A program made the translations under genes and the position numbers. Below the pieces are notes generated by a model that saw only the letters and a program-made list of their open reading frames with translations, was not told where the DNA came from and ran no database searches. Positions 21,960-31,966 of a stretch of 64,000 bases of DNA are shown piece by piece; positions within the stretch are counted from its first letter, which is position 1; each line of letters begins with the position of its first letter. The DNA is from Haematobia irritans (lineage: Eukaryota; Arthropoda; Insecta; Diptera; Muscidae): assembly GCF_050003625.1 (NCBI RefSeq), contig NC_134398.1, forward strand, positions 104,507,253 through 104,571,252. The letters run 5' to 3'.

Positions 21960-24270
21960 TATGTGAATAAAACTGGTACCACATTTAGCTCTCGTCGAGT
22001 GCTATCAGAAAGTACAAGAGTTAAATTCCAAATTCATTTCAGATGCAAGAAATTTTGATTCGAAAGTTAAATTTTAGAAATCTAAAATGGCCCACTGTGC
22101 TGGAATGGAAAAAGATAGGTTAATGAAACTGGTACCACATATAGCTCTCGTCGAGAGCTATCAGAATATATACGCGTTGTATTCCGAATCAATTTCAGAT
22201 TCAAGCAATTTTAAATGTAAAGCTAAATGATAAAAATCTAAAGTGGCCCACTGTGCTGGACAACAAATAGATAGGAAACTGAAACAGGTACCACATATAG
22301 GTATTGTTGGGCGCTATTAGAATGTACAATAGTTATATTCCGAATCCATTTCAGATTCGAGAAATTTTGACTCTAAAATTAAATTTTAAAAATCTGAAAT
22401 GGCCCACTGTGCTGGAATGGAAAAAGATAGGTCATTGGAATGGAAAAAGATAGGTTAATGAAACTGGTACCACATATAGCTCTCGTCGAGAGCTATCAGA
22501 ATATATACGCGTTGTATTCCGAATCAATTTCAGATTCAAGCAATTTTAAATGTAAAGCTAAATGATAAAAATCTAAAGTGGCCCACTGTGCTGGACAACA
22601 AATAGATAGGAAACTGAAACAGGTACCACATATAGGTATTGTTGGGCGCTATTAGAATGTACAATAGTTATATTCCGAATCCATTTCAGATTCGAGAAAT
22701 TTTGACTCTAAAATTAAATTTTAAAAATCTGAAATGGCCCACTGTGCTGGAATGGAAAAAGATAGGTCATTGAATCTGGTACCACATATAGCCTTCGTCG
22801 AGAGCTATCAGAATACATAAGCATTATATTCCAAGTCCATTTCAGATTCGAGAAATTTTGATTCAAAAGTAAAATTTTAAAAATCTGAAATGGCCCACTG
22901 TGCTGGAATGGAGAATGATAGGCTAATGAAACTGGTTCCACATATAGCCCTCGTCGAGAGCTATTAGAATGTATAATTATTACATTCCAAATCCATTTCA
23001 GATTCAAGAAATTTTGAAATTAAAGTCGCCCTCGTCGAGAGCTATCAGAATATATAAGCGTTATATTCCGAATAAATTTCAGATTGGAGAAAGCATGAAA
23101 TTAAAGTTAAATTTTAAAAATTTAAGTGGCGCACTGTGTTGGACACGAAAAAGATAGGTTCATAAAACTGGTACCACTTATAGCCCTCGTCGGGAGCTAT
23201 CATAATATATAAGCGTTATATTCCGAATACATTTCAGATTTGAGAAAGTTTGAATGTAAAATTAAATTTTAAAAATCTCAAATGGCCCACTGTGCTGGAC
23301 AGCAAATAGAGAGGTAACTGAAACTGGTAGCACATATAGTCCTCGTTGAGTACCATCAAAATATATAATTGTAATATTCAAAATTTATTTCGAAATATTG
23401 CGAAAATTAATAATAAAATAGACGTATTTTCCTTTTAAAATATACCTCTGTGACTGTTTAGCAAAATATGTTAACCGTCGCTATTATTCAAATGCCATAA
23501 CATACTTTACTCTGAGAGTCGCTCTCTTGATTCGACTCTCAACAGATGTTGTGAAAATAACATAGCAGTGTCTCACCATTACCTCATGTATTTTTGAAGT
23601 TAAATTTTAAAATAGAAAAATTTAATTTTTTCAAAATCGTTAAAAGATAGGCGAATGAAATTAACGTCAATAATAGTTCTTATCTAGATCTATCAGAATA
23701 TGTAAGCAGTATATTCCGAATCCATTTCAGATTCGAGAAATTTTGAATGTAAAATTAAATTTTAAAAATCTCAAATGACCCACTGTGGTGGACACGAAAA
23801 AGATAGGTTAATGAAACTAGTCCATATACAACCCTCGTCGAGAGCTATCTGAATATGTAAGCATTTTATTCCGAACCCATTTCAGATTTGAGAAAATATG
23901 AAATTAAAGTTAAATTTTAAAAATTTAAATGACCCACTGTGCTGGAATGGGGAAAGACAAGTTAATGAAACTTGTAGCACATATAGCCCTCGTCGAGAGC
24001 TATCAGAATTTATAAGCATTATATTCCAAATCAATTTCAGATTCAAGAATTTTTGAAATTAAAGTTAAATTTTAAAAATCAAAAATGGCCCACTGTGCTG
24101 GAATGGGGAAAGATAGGTTAATGAAACTTGTAGCACCTATAGCCCTCGTCGAGAGCTATCAGAATTTATAAGCATTATATTCCGAATCTATTTCAGATTC
24201 GAGAAATTTTGAATGTAAAGTTAAATTTTAGAAATCAAATGACCCACTTTGGTGGACACGAAAAAGATTG
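21960..24270 (+). repeat. Foldback left arm, 156-bp satellite-like array
   Basis: About 12 units are anchored by GGCCCACTGTGCTGG at about 22089, 22245, 22400, 22580, 22736, 22892, 23127, 23284, 23777, 23931, 24087 and 24241. The usual spacing is 155-157 bp. Each unit also has CTCGTCGAGAGCTATCAG (holding the palindrome CTCGTCGAG), GGTACCACATATAG and TTCCGAATCCATTTCAG. An unrelated spacer of about 240 bp (23395-23640) with GAGAGTCGCTCTC interrupts the array. Confidence 0.92.
22103..22768 (+). repeat. 333-bp tandem duplication in the left arm
   Basis: The block starting TGGAATGGAAAAAGATAGGT at about 22103 repeats almost exactly from about 22437, covering two satellite units. The right arm has the corresponding pair only once (about 30430-30800 on the other strand). 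The duplication therefore arose after the arms formed and has not been copied across. Confidence 0.85.
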
Positions 24271-24400
24271 CACGGAAGAATCAATAAAGTTCGAAAATAT
24301 ATGCGAAGAGTGCAAACGGCCAGTATGTCCTGGTTGTTTTTCATGTTATTATAACGACCAAAGATGCCTCACATTTCACTGTACCCTATGTCAAAAATAA
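24209..24400 (+). CDS. Small cysteine-rich frame at the foldback centre
   Basis: This 63-codon frame begins inside the last satellite unit. Its second half, outside the satellite, reads CEECKRPVCPGCFSCYYND followed by two more Cys pairs. The spacing (C-x2-C-x4-C-x2-C, with Tyr after) resembles the C-terminal cysteine-rich DNA-binding domain of piggyBac-type transposases. The resemblance is short, and the flanks are not the TTAA of piggyBac. If real, it is a 3'-terminal scrap of the element's former transposase, followed by a polyadenylation-rich AT region. It could also be chance. Stop TAA at 24398. Confidence 0.3.
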   Translation: MNVKLNFRNQMTHFGGHEKDCTEESIKFENICEECKRPVCPGCFSCYYNDQRCLTFHCTLCQK

Positions 24401-25195
24401 AAACCAACCATTCTCCACAGTTACATATAACTCAATTTTATTTCATTTTTTACAATCTACACTAAATTACGTAAAAATTCTATAAGTTAATTCTATAATA
24501 AACAATACAATTCCCACATAAAACTGAAACAACATTAAATTATATTTAAAAAATTTAAATATTTAATATGCCATAATTAATTATTTTATATGGTAATATA
24601 TTTAATCGTGTTGCATAATTTTTTCTTGTTTTATTCAAACTTAAATTGGTTGGAAATATTTCATTTTAAATTCAAAATAAAATTATAAAATTATTTGTTT
24701 GGAAGTTACTTTATTGCAATTCTATTACATCTTTATTTGCCAAAAAAACCTAACTAAAATCAATCAAAAAAATTACAATTAGCTAAACTCCAATTAAAAA
24801 AATTAATTTTAGCTAAAAGCACGTTATGTAAATTAAAATACTTTGTATGAAAATTAAAAATATGTAATCAATAAATAAAATATTGAAGCCTAAAAATACA
24901 TTTAAGACTAAATTAAATATTAAATAAATTTGTACCTGCCGATAATAGTGATATGTGCGTTTAATATATATATATAATATATATTCATATATAATATATC
25001 CTAAATCTCCATTAATTTTTTAATGATATTTTTTTACATTAAAAAACTTATTGCCAATGATATTGTCTATCTATAACATAAAAAATTGAACACTCAATAA
25101 ACAATACTATGCAATGCCAATTTTTATATACAAGTCAGTTTAAATAAATTAGCATAAATACTAAGTAGGTACTTAAAGTATTAATATAACTTTAA
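24401..25195. other. Unique AT-rich centre of the foldback element
   Basis: About 800 bp of very AT-rich sequence, with TATATATATAATATATAT near 24967, separates the two arms. There is no open frame of note. The inverted copy of the satellite starts at about 25196 (AATTTCAAAATTTCTCGAATC). Confidence 0.7.
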
Positions 25196-25549
25196 TTTCA
25201 AAATTTCTCGAATCTGAAATGGATTTGGAATATAATGCTGAAGGGTGATTCTTTTGAGGTTAGGATTTTCATGCATTAGTATTTGACAGATCACGTGGGA
25301 TTTCAGACATGGTGTCAAAGAGAAAGATGCTCAGTATGCTTTGACATTTCATCATGAATAGACTTACTAACGAGCCACAACGTCGAATTTTCAGTGAATG
25401 GGCCCTAGAAAAGTTGGCAGAAAATCCGCTTTTTTATCGACAAATTTTGTTCAGCGATGAGGCTCATTTCTGGTTGAATGGCTACGTAAATAAGCAAAAT
25501 TGCCGCATTTGGAGTGAAGAGCAACCAGAAGCCGTTCAAGAACTGCCCA

Positions 25550-26944
25550 CACTGGTAGAAAAAGTTTCGTTAATACGATGAATTTCTACGTTGTATTAAC
25601 GAAATTCTTCATTAAAAGTCAGCCAACGTAGCATTTCGTTATAACAACGTAATTTTACGTTATATTTACGAAACACTTTGTGGAATACATTTCGTAGTAT
25701 TAACGAATAATTACGTTGCTATTACGTAGCCTTTTCGTTGTATTAACGAATATTATTCGTTGTATGAATGAAATTTATTCGTTGTATGGGTGCAGCTTAT
25801 ACGTTGTATGAATGAAAATTATTCATTGTATGAATGAAAGGCGAACGTTGTATAAATGAACATAAACGTTATATTAATGAAACCCAACCAATTAGCGCAT
25901 TTGAGTGTAGTAATTGGTAGTGTATTATTTTTTGTTAAGATCTTTGAAATATGGTTTACAGTAAGAAATAATATATAATGATAAATTAAGTAATATAATA
26001 AACATATATTGTGACTTTCACTTAAGAAAAAAAAGCCTCTTATTTCTAAGATCAAAAAATGATAATCGTATCACCGTGTCCATTTATCCAATTTTTGTGC
26101 AACCAAGGTTCATCACCGTAATTGTTCCGCCTTCCTCATCTGAAAGTTCACTTCCCCGGGGCATTTTCACTAAAGATTAAAAATGTACACTATATTTCTT
26201 GCGAATATACAAAAAACACCAATTTAACTCACCTCACCCATCTATGTTTATTATTCACAACGAAACTGTAATGAGCGTGTGCACTCTTCAGCGAAAAGAA
26301 CGTAAATGTTGTTAATGTTTGCCCATCAGACAAGTTTTCTGTTGAACTTTTTACCGTTTGTTTTTCAAGACGCACACATGTGCTTATTGCCATACTAAGA
26401 TGTGTATGTACCAATTACATACACGCTAGAGAGAGTATGAAGAGACGTTTTAGAGAGAGAGAGAGAGAGTAAGGAGAGGCAGAAATACTCAAACTCCCAT
26501 TCGTATTATTAATGAACATATTTCATTAATATGACGAAATATAACAATTTAAAATTTATTTTTTAACGAGCCATATCATTATATTAACGATCGATTTCGT
26601 TTTATAAATGAAATTTTCAATTCCAGTTTCAGAGTATATAAAACGACTGTTTAGTTTAAAAGTTTCCAAAAGTTACTCTCTATGTGCAAATGATTATAAT
26701 AATTTCATCTTGGAAAATTTTTTTATTCTAATTCTTGAAAAAATTACAAAGTTAATATTCGTAATATTAACGAAACGTGTTTCATTAATATAACGAAAAA
26801 CCAAAACACAAAATTGTCTTTTAACGATTGATTTCGTTGTATTAACGATCACTTTCGTTCTTATAACGAAAAATTTCGTAATATTAACGAAAAATAATCA
26901 ACGAAGCCCGTTCGTTAATAATACGAAACATTTTTCTACCAGTG
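25550..26944. mobile_element. MITE A, solo copy inside DD41D copy 1
   Basis: It is 1395 bp with terminal repeat CACTGGTAGAAAAA at both ends. CA flanks both sides (25548-25549 and 26945-26946). The uninterrupted DD41D copies read GCCCATGCATCC here, so the 2-bp duplication is CA and not the usual TA. Both ends carry many TTCGTTAATA/TATTAACGAA words, about 350 bp each side. The centre has a GA run (26455-26469) and a transposase-like scrap on the minus strand (26080-26164). Confidence 0.92.
26080..26164 (-). pseudogene. Tc1-like transposase N-terminal scrap in MITE A
   Basis: The minus strand from an ATG at 26164 reads MPRGSELSDEEGGTITVMNL, then stops. Tc1-like transposases often start with Met-Pro-Arg-Gly and an LS-x-x-ERG motif before the first helix-turn-helix. 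The same start is seen in the other two copies of A: at 39387 (minus), and at 43190 (plus) where Gly is a stop. It supports descent of A from a Tc1-like element. The match is short. Confidence 0.4.
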
Positions 26945-29323
26945 CATGCATCCCGAAAAATGCACTGTTTGGTGTGGTTTGTACGCTGGTGGAATCATTG
27001 GACCGTATTTTTTCAAAGATGCTGTTGGACGCAACGTTACGGTGAATGGCGATCGCTATCGTTCGATGCTAACAAACTTTTTGTTGCCAAAAATGGAAGA
27101 ACTGAACTTGGTTGACATGTGGTTTCAACAAGATGGCGCTACATGCCACACAGCTCGCGATTCTATGGCCATTTTGAGGGAAAACTTCGGAGAACAATTC
27201 ATCTCAAGAAATGGACCGGTAAGTTGGCCACCAAGATCATGCGATTTGACGCCTTTAGACTATTTTTTGTGGGGCTACGTCAAGTCTAAAGTCTACAGAA
27301 ATAAGCCAGCAACTATTCCAGCTTTGGAAGACAACATTTCCGAAGAAATTCGGGCTATTCCGGCCGAAATGCTCGAAAAAGTTGCCCAAAATTGGACTTT
27401 CCGAATGGACCACCTAAGACGCAGCCGCGGTCAACATTTAAATGAAATTATCTTCAAAAAGTAAATGTCATGGACCAATCTAACGTTTCAAATAAAGAAC
27501 CGATGAGATTTTGCAAATTTTATGCGTTTTTTTAAAAAAAAAAGTTATCAAGCTCTTAACAAATCACCCTTTATATGTACTACCAGTTTCATGAACCTAT
27601 CTCTTCCCATTCCAGCAAAGTGCGCCATTTAAATTTTTAAAATTTAACTTTAATTTCATATTTTCTCAAATCTGAAATGGATTCGGAATAAAATGCTTAC
27701 ACATTCAGATAGCTCTCGACGAGGGTTATATATGGTACTAGTTTCATTAACCTATCATTTTCGTGTCCACCACAGTGGGCCATTTGAGATTTTTAAAATT
27801 TAATTTTACATTCAAAATTTCTCCAATCTGAAATGGATGCGTAATATGATGCTTATATATTCTGGTAGGTTTAGATAAGAGCTATTATTGACGTTAATTT
27901 CATTCGCCTATCTTTTAACAATTTTGAAAAAATTGAATTTTTCTATTTTAAAATTTAACTTCAAAAATACATGCTATAATTGAGACACTGCTATGTTATT
28001 TTCACAACATCTGTTGAGTGTCGAATCAAGAGAGCGACTCTCAGAGTAAAGTATGTTATGTTATTTTAATAATAGCGACGGTTAACATATTTTGCTAAAC
28101 AGTCACAGAGGTATATTTTAAAAGGAAAATACGTCTATTTTATTATTAAATTTCGCAATATTTCGAAATAAATTTTGAATATTACAATTATATATTTTGA
28201 TGGTACTCAACGAGGACTATATGTGCTACCAGTTTCAGTTACCTATCTATTTGCAGTCCAGCACAGTGGGCCATTTGAGATTTTTAAAATGTAATTTTAC
28301 ATTCAAAATTTCTCAAATCTGAAATGGATTCGGAATATAACGCTTATATATTATGATAGCTCCCGACGAGGGCTATAAGTGGTACCAGTTTTATGAACCT
28401 ATCTTTTTCGTGTCCAACACAGTGGGCCACTTAAATTTTTAAAATTTAACTTTAATTTCATGCTTTCTACAACCTGAAATTTATTCGGAATATAACGCTT
28501 ATATATTCTGATAGCTCTCGACGAGGGCTATATGTGAAACCAGTTTTATTGGCCTATCTTTCTCCATTTCAGCACAATGGGCCATACCATATTTTTAAAA
28601 TTTAACTTTAATTTCAAATTTTTTCGAATCTGAAATGGATTTGGAATATAATGCTTATAAATTCTGATAGCTCTCGACGAGGGCTATATGTACTACCAGT
28701 TTCATTAACCTATCTTTTCCCATTCCAGCACAGTGGGCCATTTTAGATTGTTAAAATTTAATTTTAGAGTCAAAATTTCTCAAATCTGAAATGGATTCGG
28801 AATATAATGTTTACATATTCTGATAGATCTAGATAAGAGCATTATTGACGTTAATTTCATTCGCCTATCTTTTAACGATTTTGAAAAAAATGAATTTTTC
28901 TATTTTAAAATTTAACTTCAAAAATACATGCGGTAATTGAGACTCTGCTATGTTATTTTCACAACATCTGTTGAGAGTCGAATCAAGAGAGCGACTCTCA
29001 GAGTAAAGTATGTTATGTTATATTAATAACAGCGAGGTTTAACACATTTTGCTACACAGTTACAGAGGTAAATTTCAAAAGGAAAATATGTCGTAATTTA
29101 TTTCTAATTTTGACAATATTTTGAAATAAATTTAGAATATAGCAATTATATATTCTGATACCTCTCGACGAGGGCTATATGTGGTACCAGTTTCATTGAC
29201 CTATCTTTCTCCATTCCAGCACAGTGGGCGATTTCAGACTTTTTTTACTTTAATTTCAAAATTTCTCGAATCTGAAATGGATTCGAAATATATCTGAAAT
29301 GGATTTGGAATGTAGTGATTATA

Positions 29324-30267
29324 AAGGGTGATTTGTTAAGAGCTTGATAACTTTTTTTAAAAAAAAAACGCATAAAATTTGCAAAATCTCATCGGTTCTT
29401 TATTTGAAACGTTAGATTGGTCCATGACATTTACTTTTTGAAGATAATTTCATTTAAATGTTGACCGCGGCTGCGTCTTAGGTGGTCCATTCGGAAAGTC
29501 CAATTTTGGGCAACTTTTTCGAGCATTTCGGCCGGAATAGCCCGAATTTCTTCGGAAATGTTGTCTTCCAAAGCTGGAATAGTTGCTGGCTTATTTCTGT
29601 AGACTTTAGACTTGACGTAGCCCCACAAAAAATAGTCTAAAGGCGTCAAATCGCATGATCTTGGTGGCCAACTTACCGGTCCATTTCTTGAGATGAATTG
29701 TTCTCCGAAGTTTTCCCTCAAAATGGCCATAGAATCGCGAGCTGTGTGGCATGTAGCGCCATCTTGTTGAAACCACATGTCAACCAAGTTCAGTTCTTCC
29801 ATTTTTGGCAACAAAAAGTTTGTTAGCATCGAACGATAGCGATCGCCATTCACCGTAACGTTGCGTCCAACAGCATCTTTGAAAAAATACGGTCCAATGA
29901 TTCCACCAGCGTACAAACCACACCAAACAGTGCATTTTTCGGGATGCATGGGCAGTTCTTGAACGGCTTCTGGTTGCTCTTCACTCCAAATGCGGCAATT
30001 TTGCTTATTTACGTAGCCATTCAACCAGAAATGAGCCTCATCGCTGAACAAAATTTGTCGGACGTAAAGCGCGAAACACATTTCGAACCGAACACTGATT
30101 TTGGTAATAAAATTCAATGATTTGCAAGCGTTGCTCGTTAGTAAGTCTATTCATGATGAAATGTCAAATCATACTGAGCATCTTTCTCTTTGACACCATG
30201 TCTGAAATCCCACGTGATCTGTCAAATACTAATGCATGAAAATCCTAACCTCAAAAGAATCACCCTT
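29324..30267 (-). mobile_element. DD41D-type mariner, copy 2, in the right arm
   Basis: It is 944 bp, TA-flanked (29322-29323 and 30268-30269), with ends AAGGGTGATT. It lies within a satellite unit whose left-arm counterpart (about 22968-22980) is undisturbed, which gives an empty site. The deletion joins the MNRLTNEQ-QIIEFYYQNQ start to later sequence, as in the copy at 55741. Confidence 0.93.
29431..30117 (-). CDS. DD41D transposase catalytic-domain remnant (copy 2)
   Basis: This is a 228-codon open frame. Residues 1-19 are out of register because of the internal deletion. From residue 20 (RQILFSDEAHFWLNGYV) the catalytic domain is complete. The three Asp residues are at 26, 119 and 161, with 41 residues between the last two. 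The C-terminus ends NEIIFKK. No stop lies inside, so the catalytic half is intact on paper, but the N-terminal DNA-binding half (about 100-120 residues) is gone. The deletion explains why the element is about 0.94 kb instead of about 1.3 kb. A fragment of this kind is best read as a non-autonomous copy mobilised by a full-length relative elsewhere. Confidence 0.88.
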   Translation of the reverse strand: MNFITKISVRFEMCFALYVRQILFSDEAHFWLNGYVNKQNCRIWSEEQPEAVQELPMHPEKCTVWCGLYAGGIIGPYFFKDAVGRNVTVNGDRYRSMLTNFLLPKMEELNLVDMWFQQDGATCHTARDSMAILRENFGEQFISRNGPVSWPPRSCDLTPLDYFLWGYVKSKVYRNKPATIPALEDNISEEIRAIPAEMLEKVAQNWTFRMDHLRRSRGQHLNEIIFKK

Positions 30268-31266
30268 TATATTCTAATAGCTCTCGACGAGGGCTATATG
30301 TGGAACCAGTTTCATTAGCCTATCATTCTCCATTCCAGTACAGTGGTCCGTTTCATATTTATAAAATTTTACTTTTGAATCAAAATTTCTCGAATCTGAA
30401 ATGGACTTGGAATATAATGCTTATGTATTCTGATAGCTCTCGACGAAGGCTATATGTACCAGTTTCAATGACCTATCTTTTTCCATTCCAGCACAGTGTG
30501 CCATTTCAGATTTTTAAAATTTAATTTTAGAGTCAAAATTTCTCGAATCTGGATTCGGAATATAACTATTGTACATTCTAATAGCGCCCAACAATACCTA
30601 TATGTGGTACCTGTTTCAGTTACCTATCTATTTGTAGTCCAGCACAGTGGGCCACTTTAGATTTTTATCATTTAGCTTTACATTCAAAATTGCTTGAATC
30701 TGAAATTGATTCGGAGTACAACGCGTATATATTCTGATAGCTCTCGACGAGAGCTATATGTGGTACCAGTTTCATTAACCTATCTTTTTCCATTCCAGCA
30801 CAGTGGGCCATTTTAGATTTCTAAAATTTAACTTTCGAATCAAAATTTCTTGCATCTGAAATGAATTTGGAATTTAACTCTTGTACTTTCTGATAGCACT
30901 CGACGAGAGCTAAATGTGGTACCAGTTTTATTCACATATCTATCTCCAATTTCATACTTTAAACAAATCAATTTATTACCACTTATTTTTGCAAACAGCC
31001 ATTCTTTAACAGTTCTGAGATATATATTCCTAATATTCCTTTAAGTTGGTTATTACTCATTGTGTTTTCTATTATTATTGATTTGTTTTTTTAATTGTAA
31101 TGCACATACAACGCCATTTTTTAAGTTTTAATCTAAAATTAAATTCAAATGTGCAATTTTTTTACATAAAAGAGCTCTGTTAACCGTTAACATAGCTCTG
31201 TTAACCTGTTAAAATTGCTCTGTTAAAGTTAAATTTTAAAATTTATCTTCACACACATTATATATT

Positions 31267-31966
31267 TATAACGAGAAACTTAGCCCTCTCGAAAAATTAT
31301 ATCACTTGTTTCAAAAAACAAGTGGTGAGGCCAGGGAGATAAATCGCAGTGTATAGTTGACAGCCGAAGGTTTCGATATTGCGTGGGCAAATTTGAAATC
31401 CCAGTATGATAATAAGAGAGTTCTAATCAATAACCAATTGAGAATTTTATTTAACTTTGCCCCACTGTTCTCAAGAATCCTCCTGTTGTCTCAAGAAGTT
31501 GCATATTTCAAATTGTATTTCGGTATTGAAACTCTACAAAATTGATGTGGGATCCGATATTTGTTTTCCAATGTTCCTCAAAGTTACCCAAGTTAACATT
31601 GTCTCTGTGGGAACAGTCCATTGGTGAAAAGACGAACTTCCAAAATGGGAAGATTTGAGTAAATTTTTAACTGAGAGGTTTCAGACCCTGGAAAGTGTGT
31701 CTGACATGATGAATACTCACCATTTCGAGACTTCGAGACAATTGAAAGTTCATCACGCGAAAGTCAATCCGAAATTCGGATTGTGTAAAGAGATACATGA
31801 ATTGAAATCTTGTCCCAAATTTTTTAACATGAATCCGAAACAAAGAATATCGGTTGTCAGGAAGAATAAGAGTTGCTTGAATTGTTTGGCCCGAGGACAT
31901 GCAGCGGCAAAGTGCCTCAGTAAATCTTCGTGTACAAAATGTGGTTCAAAGTGTACAACAGAATAG
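31267..31966 (+). pseudogene. BEL2 gag, C-terminal part
   Basis: It resumes after the foldback element with EKLSPLEKLYHLFQKTSGEA. A stop follows (TAG at about 31353, where a single C-to-T change from CAG would explain it), then ANLKSQYDNKRVLINNQLRI. The middle (31450-31650) is badly shifted. The frame 31655-31966 carries zinc-knuckle blocks CLNCLARGHAAAKC and CTKCGSKC at about 31880-31950. This block shows what BEL1 looked like before its mariner arrived. Confidence 0.85.

Larger units (their letters stand above)
25354..27464 (+). pseudogene. DD41D transposase fragment, interrupted (copy 1)
   Basis: The frame is in two pieces, 25354-25549 and 26946-27464, on either side of MITE A, and is in register once that is removed. 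The catalytic residues are kept: Asp in ILFSDEAHF, Asp in WFQQDGATCH, and a third Asp in LTPLDYF. Forty-one residues separate the second and third, the spacing reported for the rosa/DD41D branch of Tc1/mariner. About 100-120 N-terminal residues with the helix-turn-helix domains are missing, so it could not bind its ends in the normal way. Confidence 0.88.
25241..27571 (+). mobile_element. DD41D-type mariner, copy 1, split by MITE A
   Basis: The ends AAGGGTGATT (25241) and AATCACCCTT (27571) form a 10-bp inverted repeat. The right flank is TA and the left flank is TG, probably mutated. Without the 1395-bp MITE and its 2-bp duplication the element is 934 bp. Other copies lie at 29324-30267 and 55741-56673. 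All three lack the transposase's DNA-binding half, so all are deletion derivatives. This copy joins MNRLTNE directly to PQRRIFSEWALEKLAENP, a junction different from the other two. Confidence 0.9.
25196..30940 (-). repeat. Foldback right arm, inverted 156-bp array
   Basis: The same satellite unit runs on the minus strand from 25196 to 25240 and 27574 to about 30940, interrupted by two DD41D elements. Landmarks read in reverse: CCAGCACAGTGGGCC, CTCTCGACGAGGGCTATATG and CTGAAATGGATTCGGAATAT. The roughly 240-bp spacer of the left arm appears twice here (about 27950-28165 and 28905-29110), with the neighbouring units. A segment of about 950 bp has therefore been duplicated in this arm only. Confidence 0.9.
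21641..31259. mobile_element. 9.6-kb foldback element inserted in BEL2 gag
   Basis: The outer ends are inverted copies: AATGTGTGTGAGAATAAATT from 21641 and, in reverse from 31259, AATGTGTGTGAAGATAAATT. The outer 320 bp or so of each arm are nearly identical, with words such as CTTTAACAGAGCAATTTTAA and TGGCGTTGTATGTGCATTAC. Inside, both arms become arrays of a 156-bp unit. ATATATT flanks the element (21634-21640 and 31260-31266), and taking out the element with one flank restores BEL gag reading ...AIYIYNEKLS. Long tandem-repeat arms recall Drosophila FB and Galileo elements. No transposase is seen, so superfamily is open. Confidence 0.9.

Noticed and set aside
21960..24270. CRISPR-like array in the 156-bp repeats
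   Set aside because: Units are long, adjacent and alike throughout, with no unique spacers. This is eukaryotic satellite-like DNA.
24209..24400. A confident piggyBac element with TTAA flanks
   Set aside because: No TTAA target duplication or piggyBac ends are found around it, so only a weak domain resemblance is reported.
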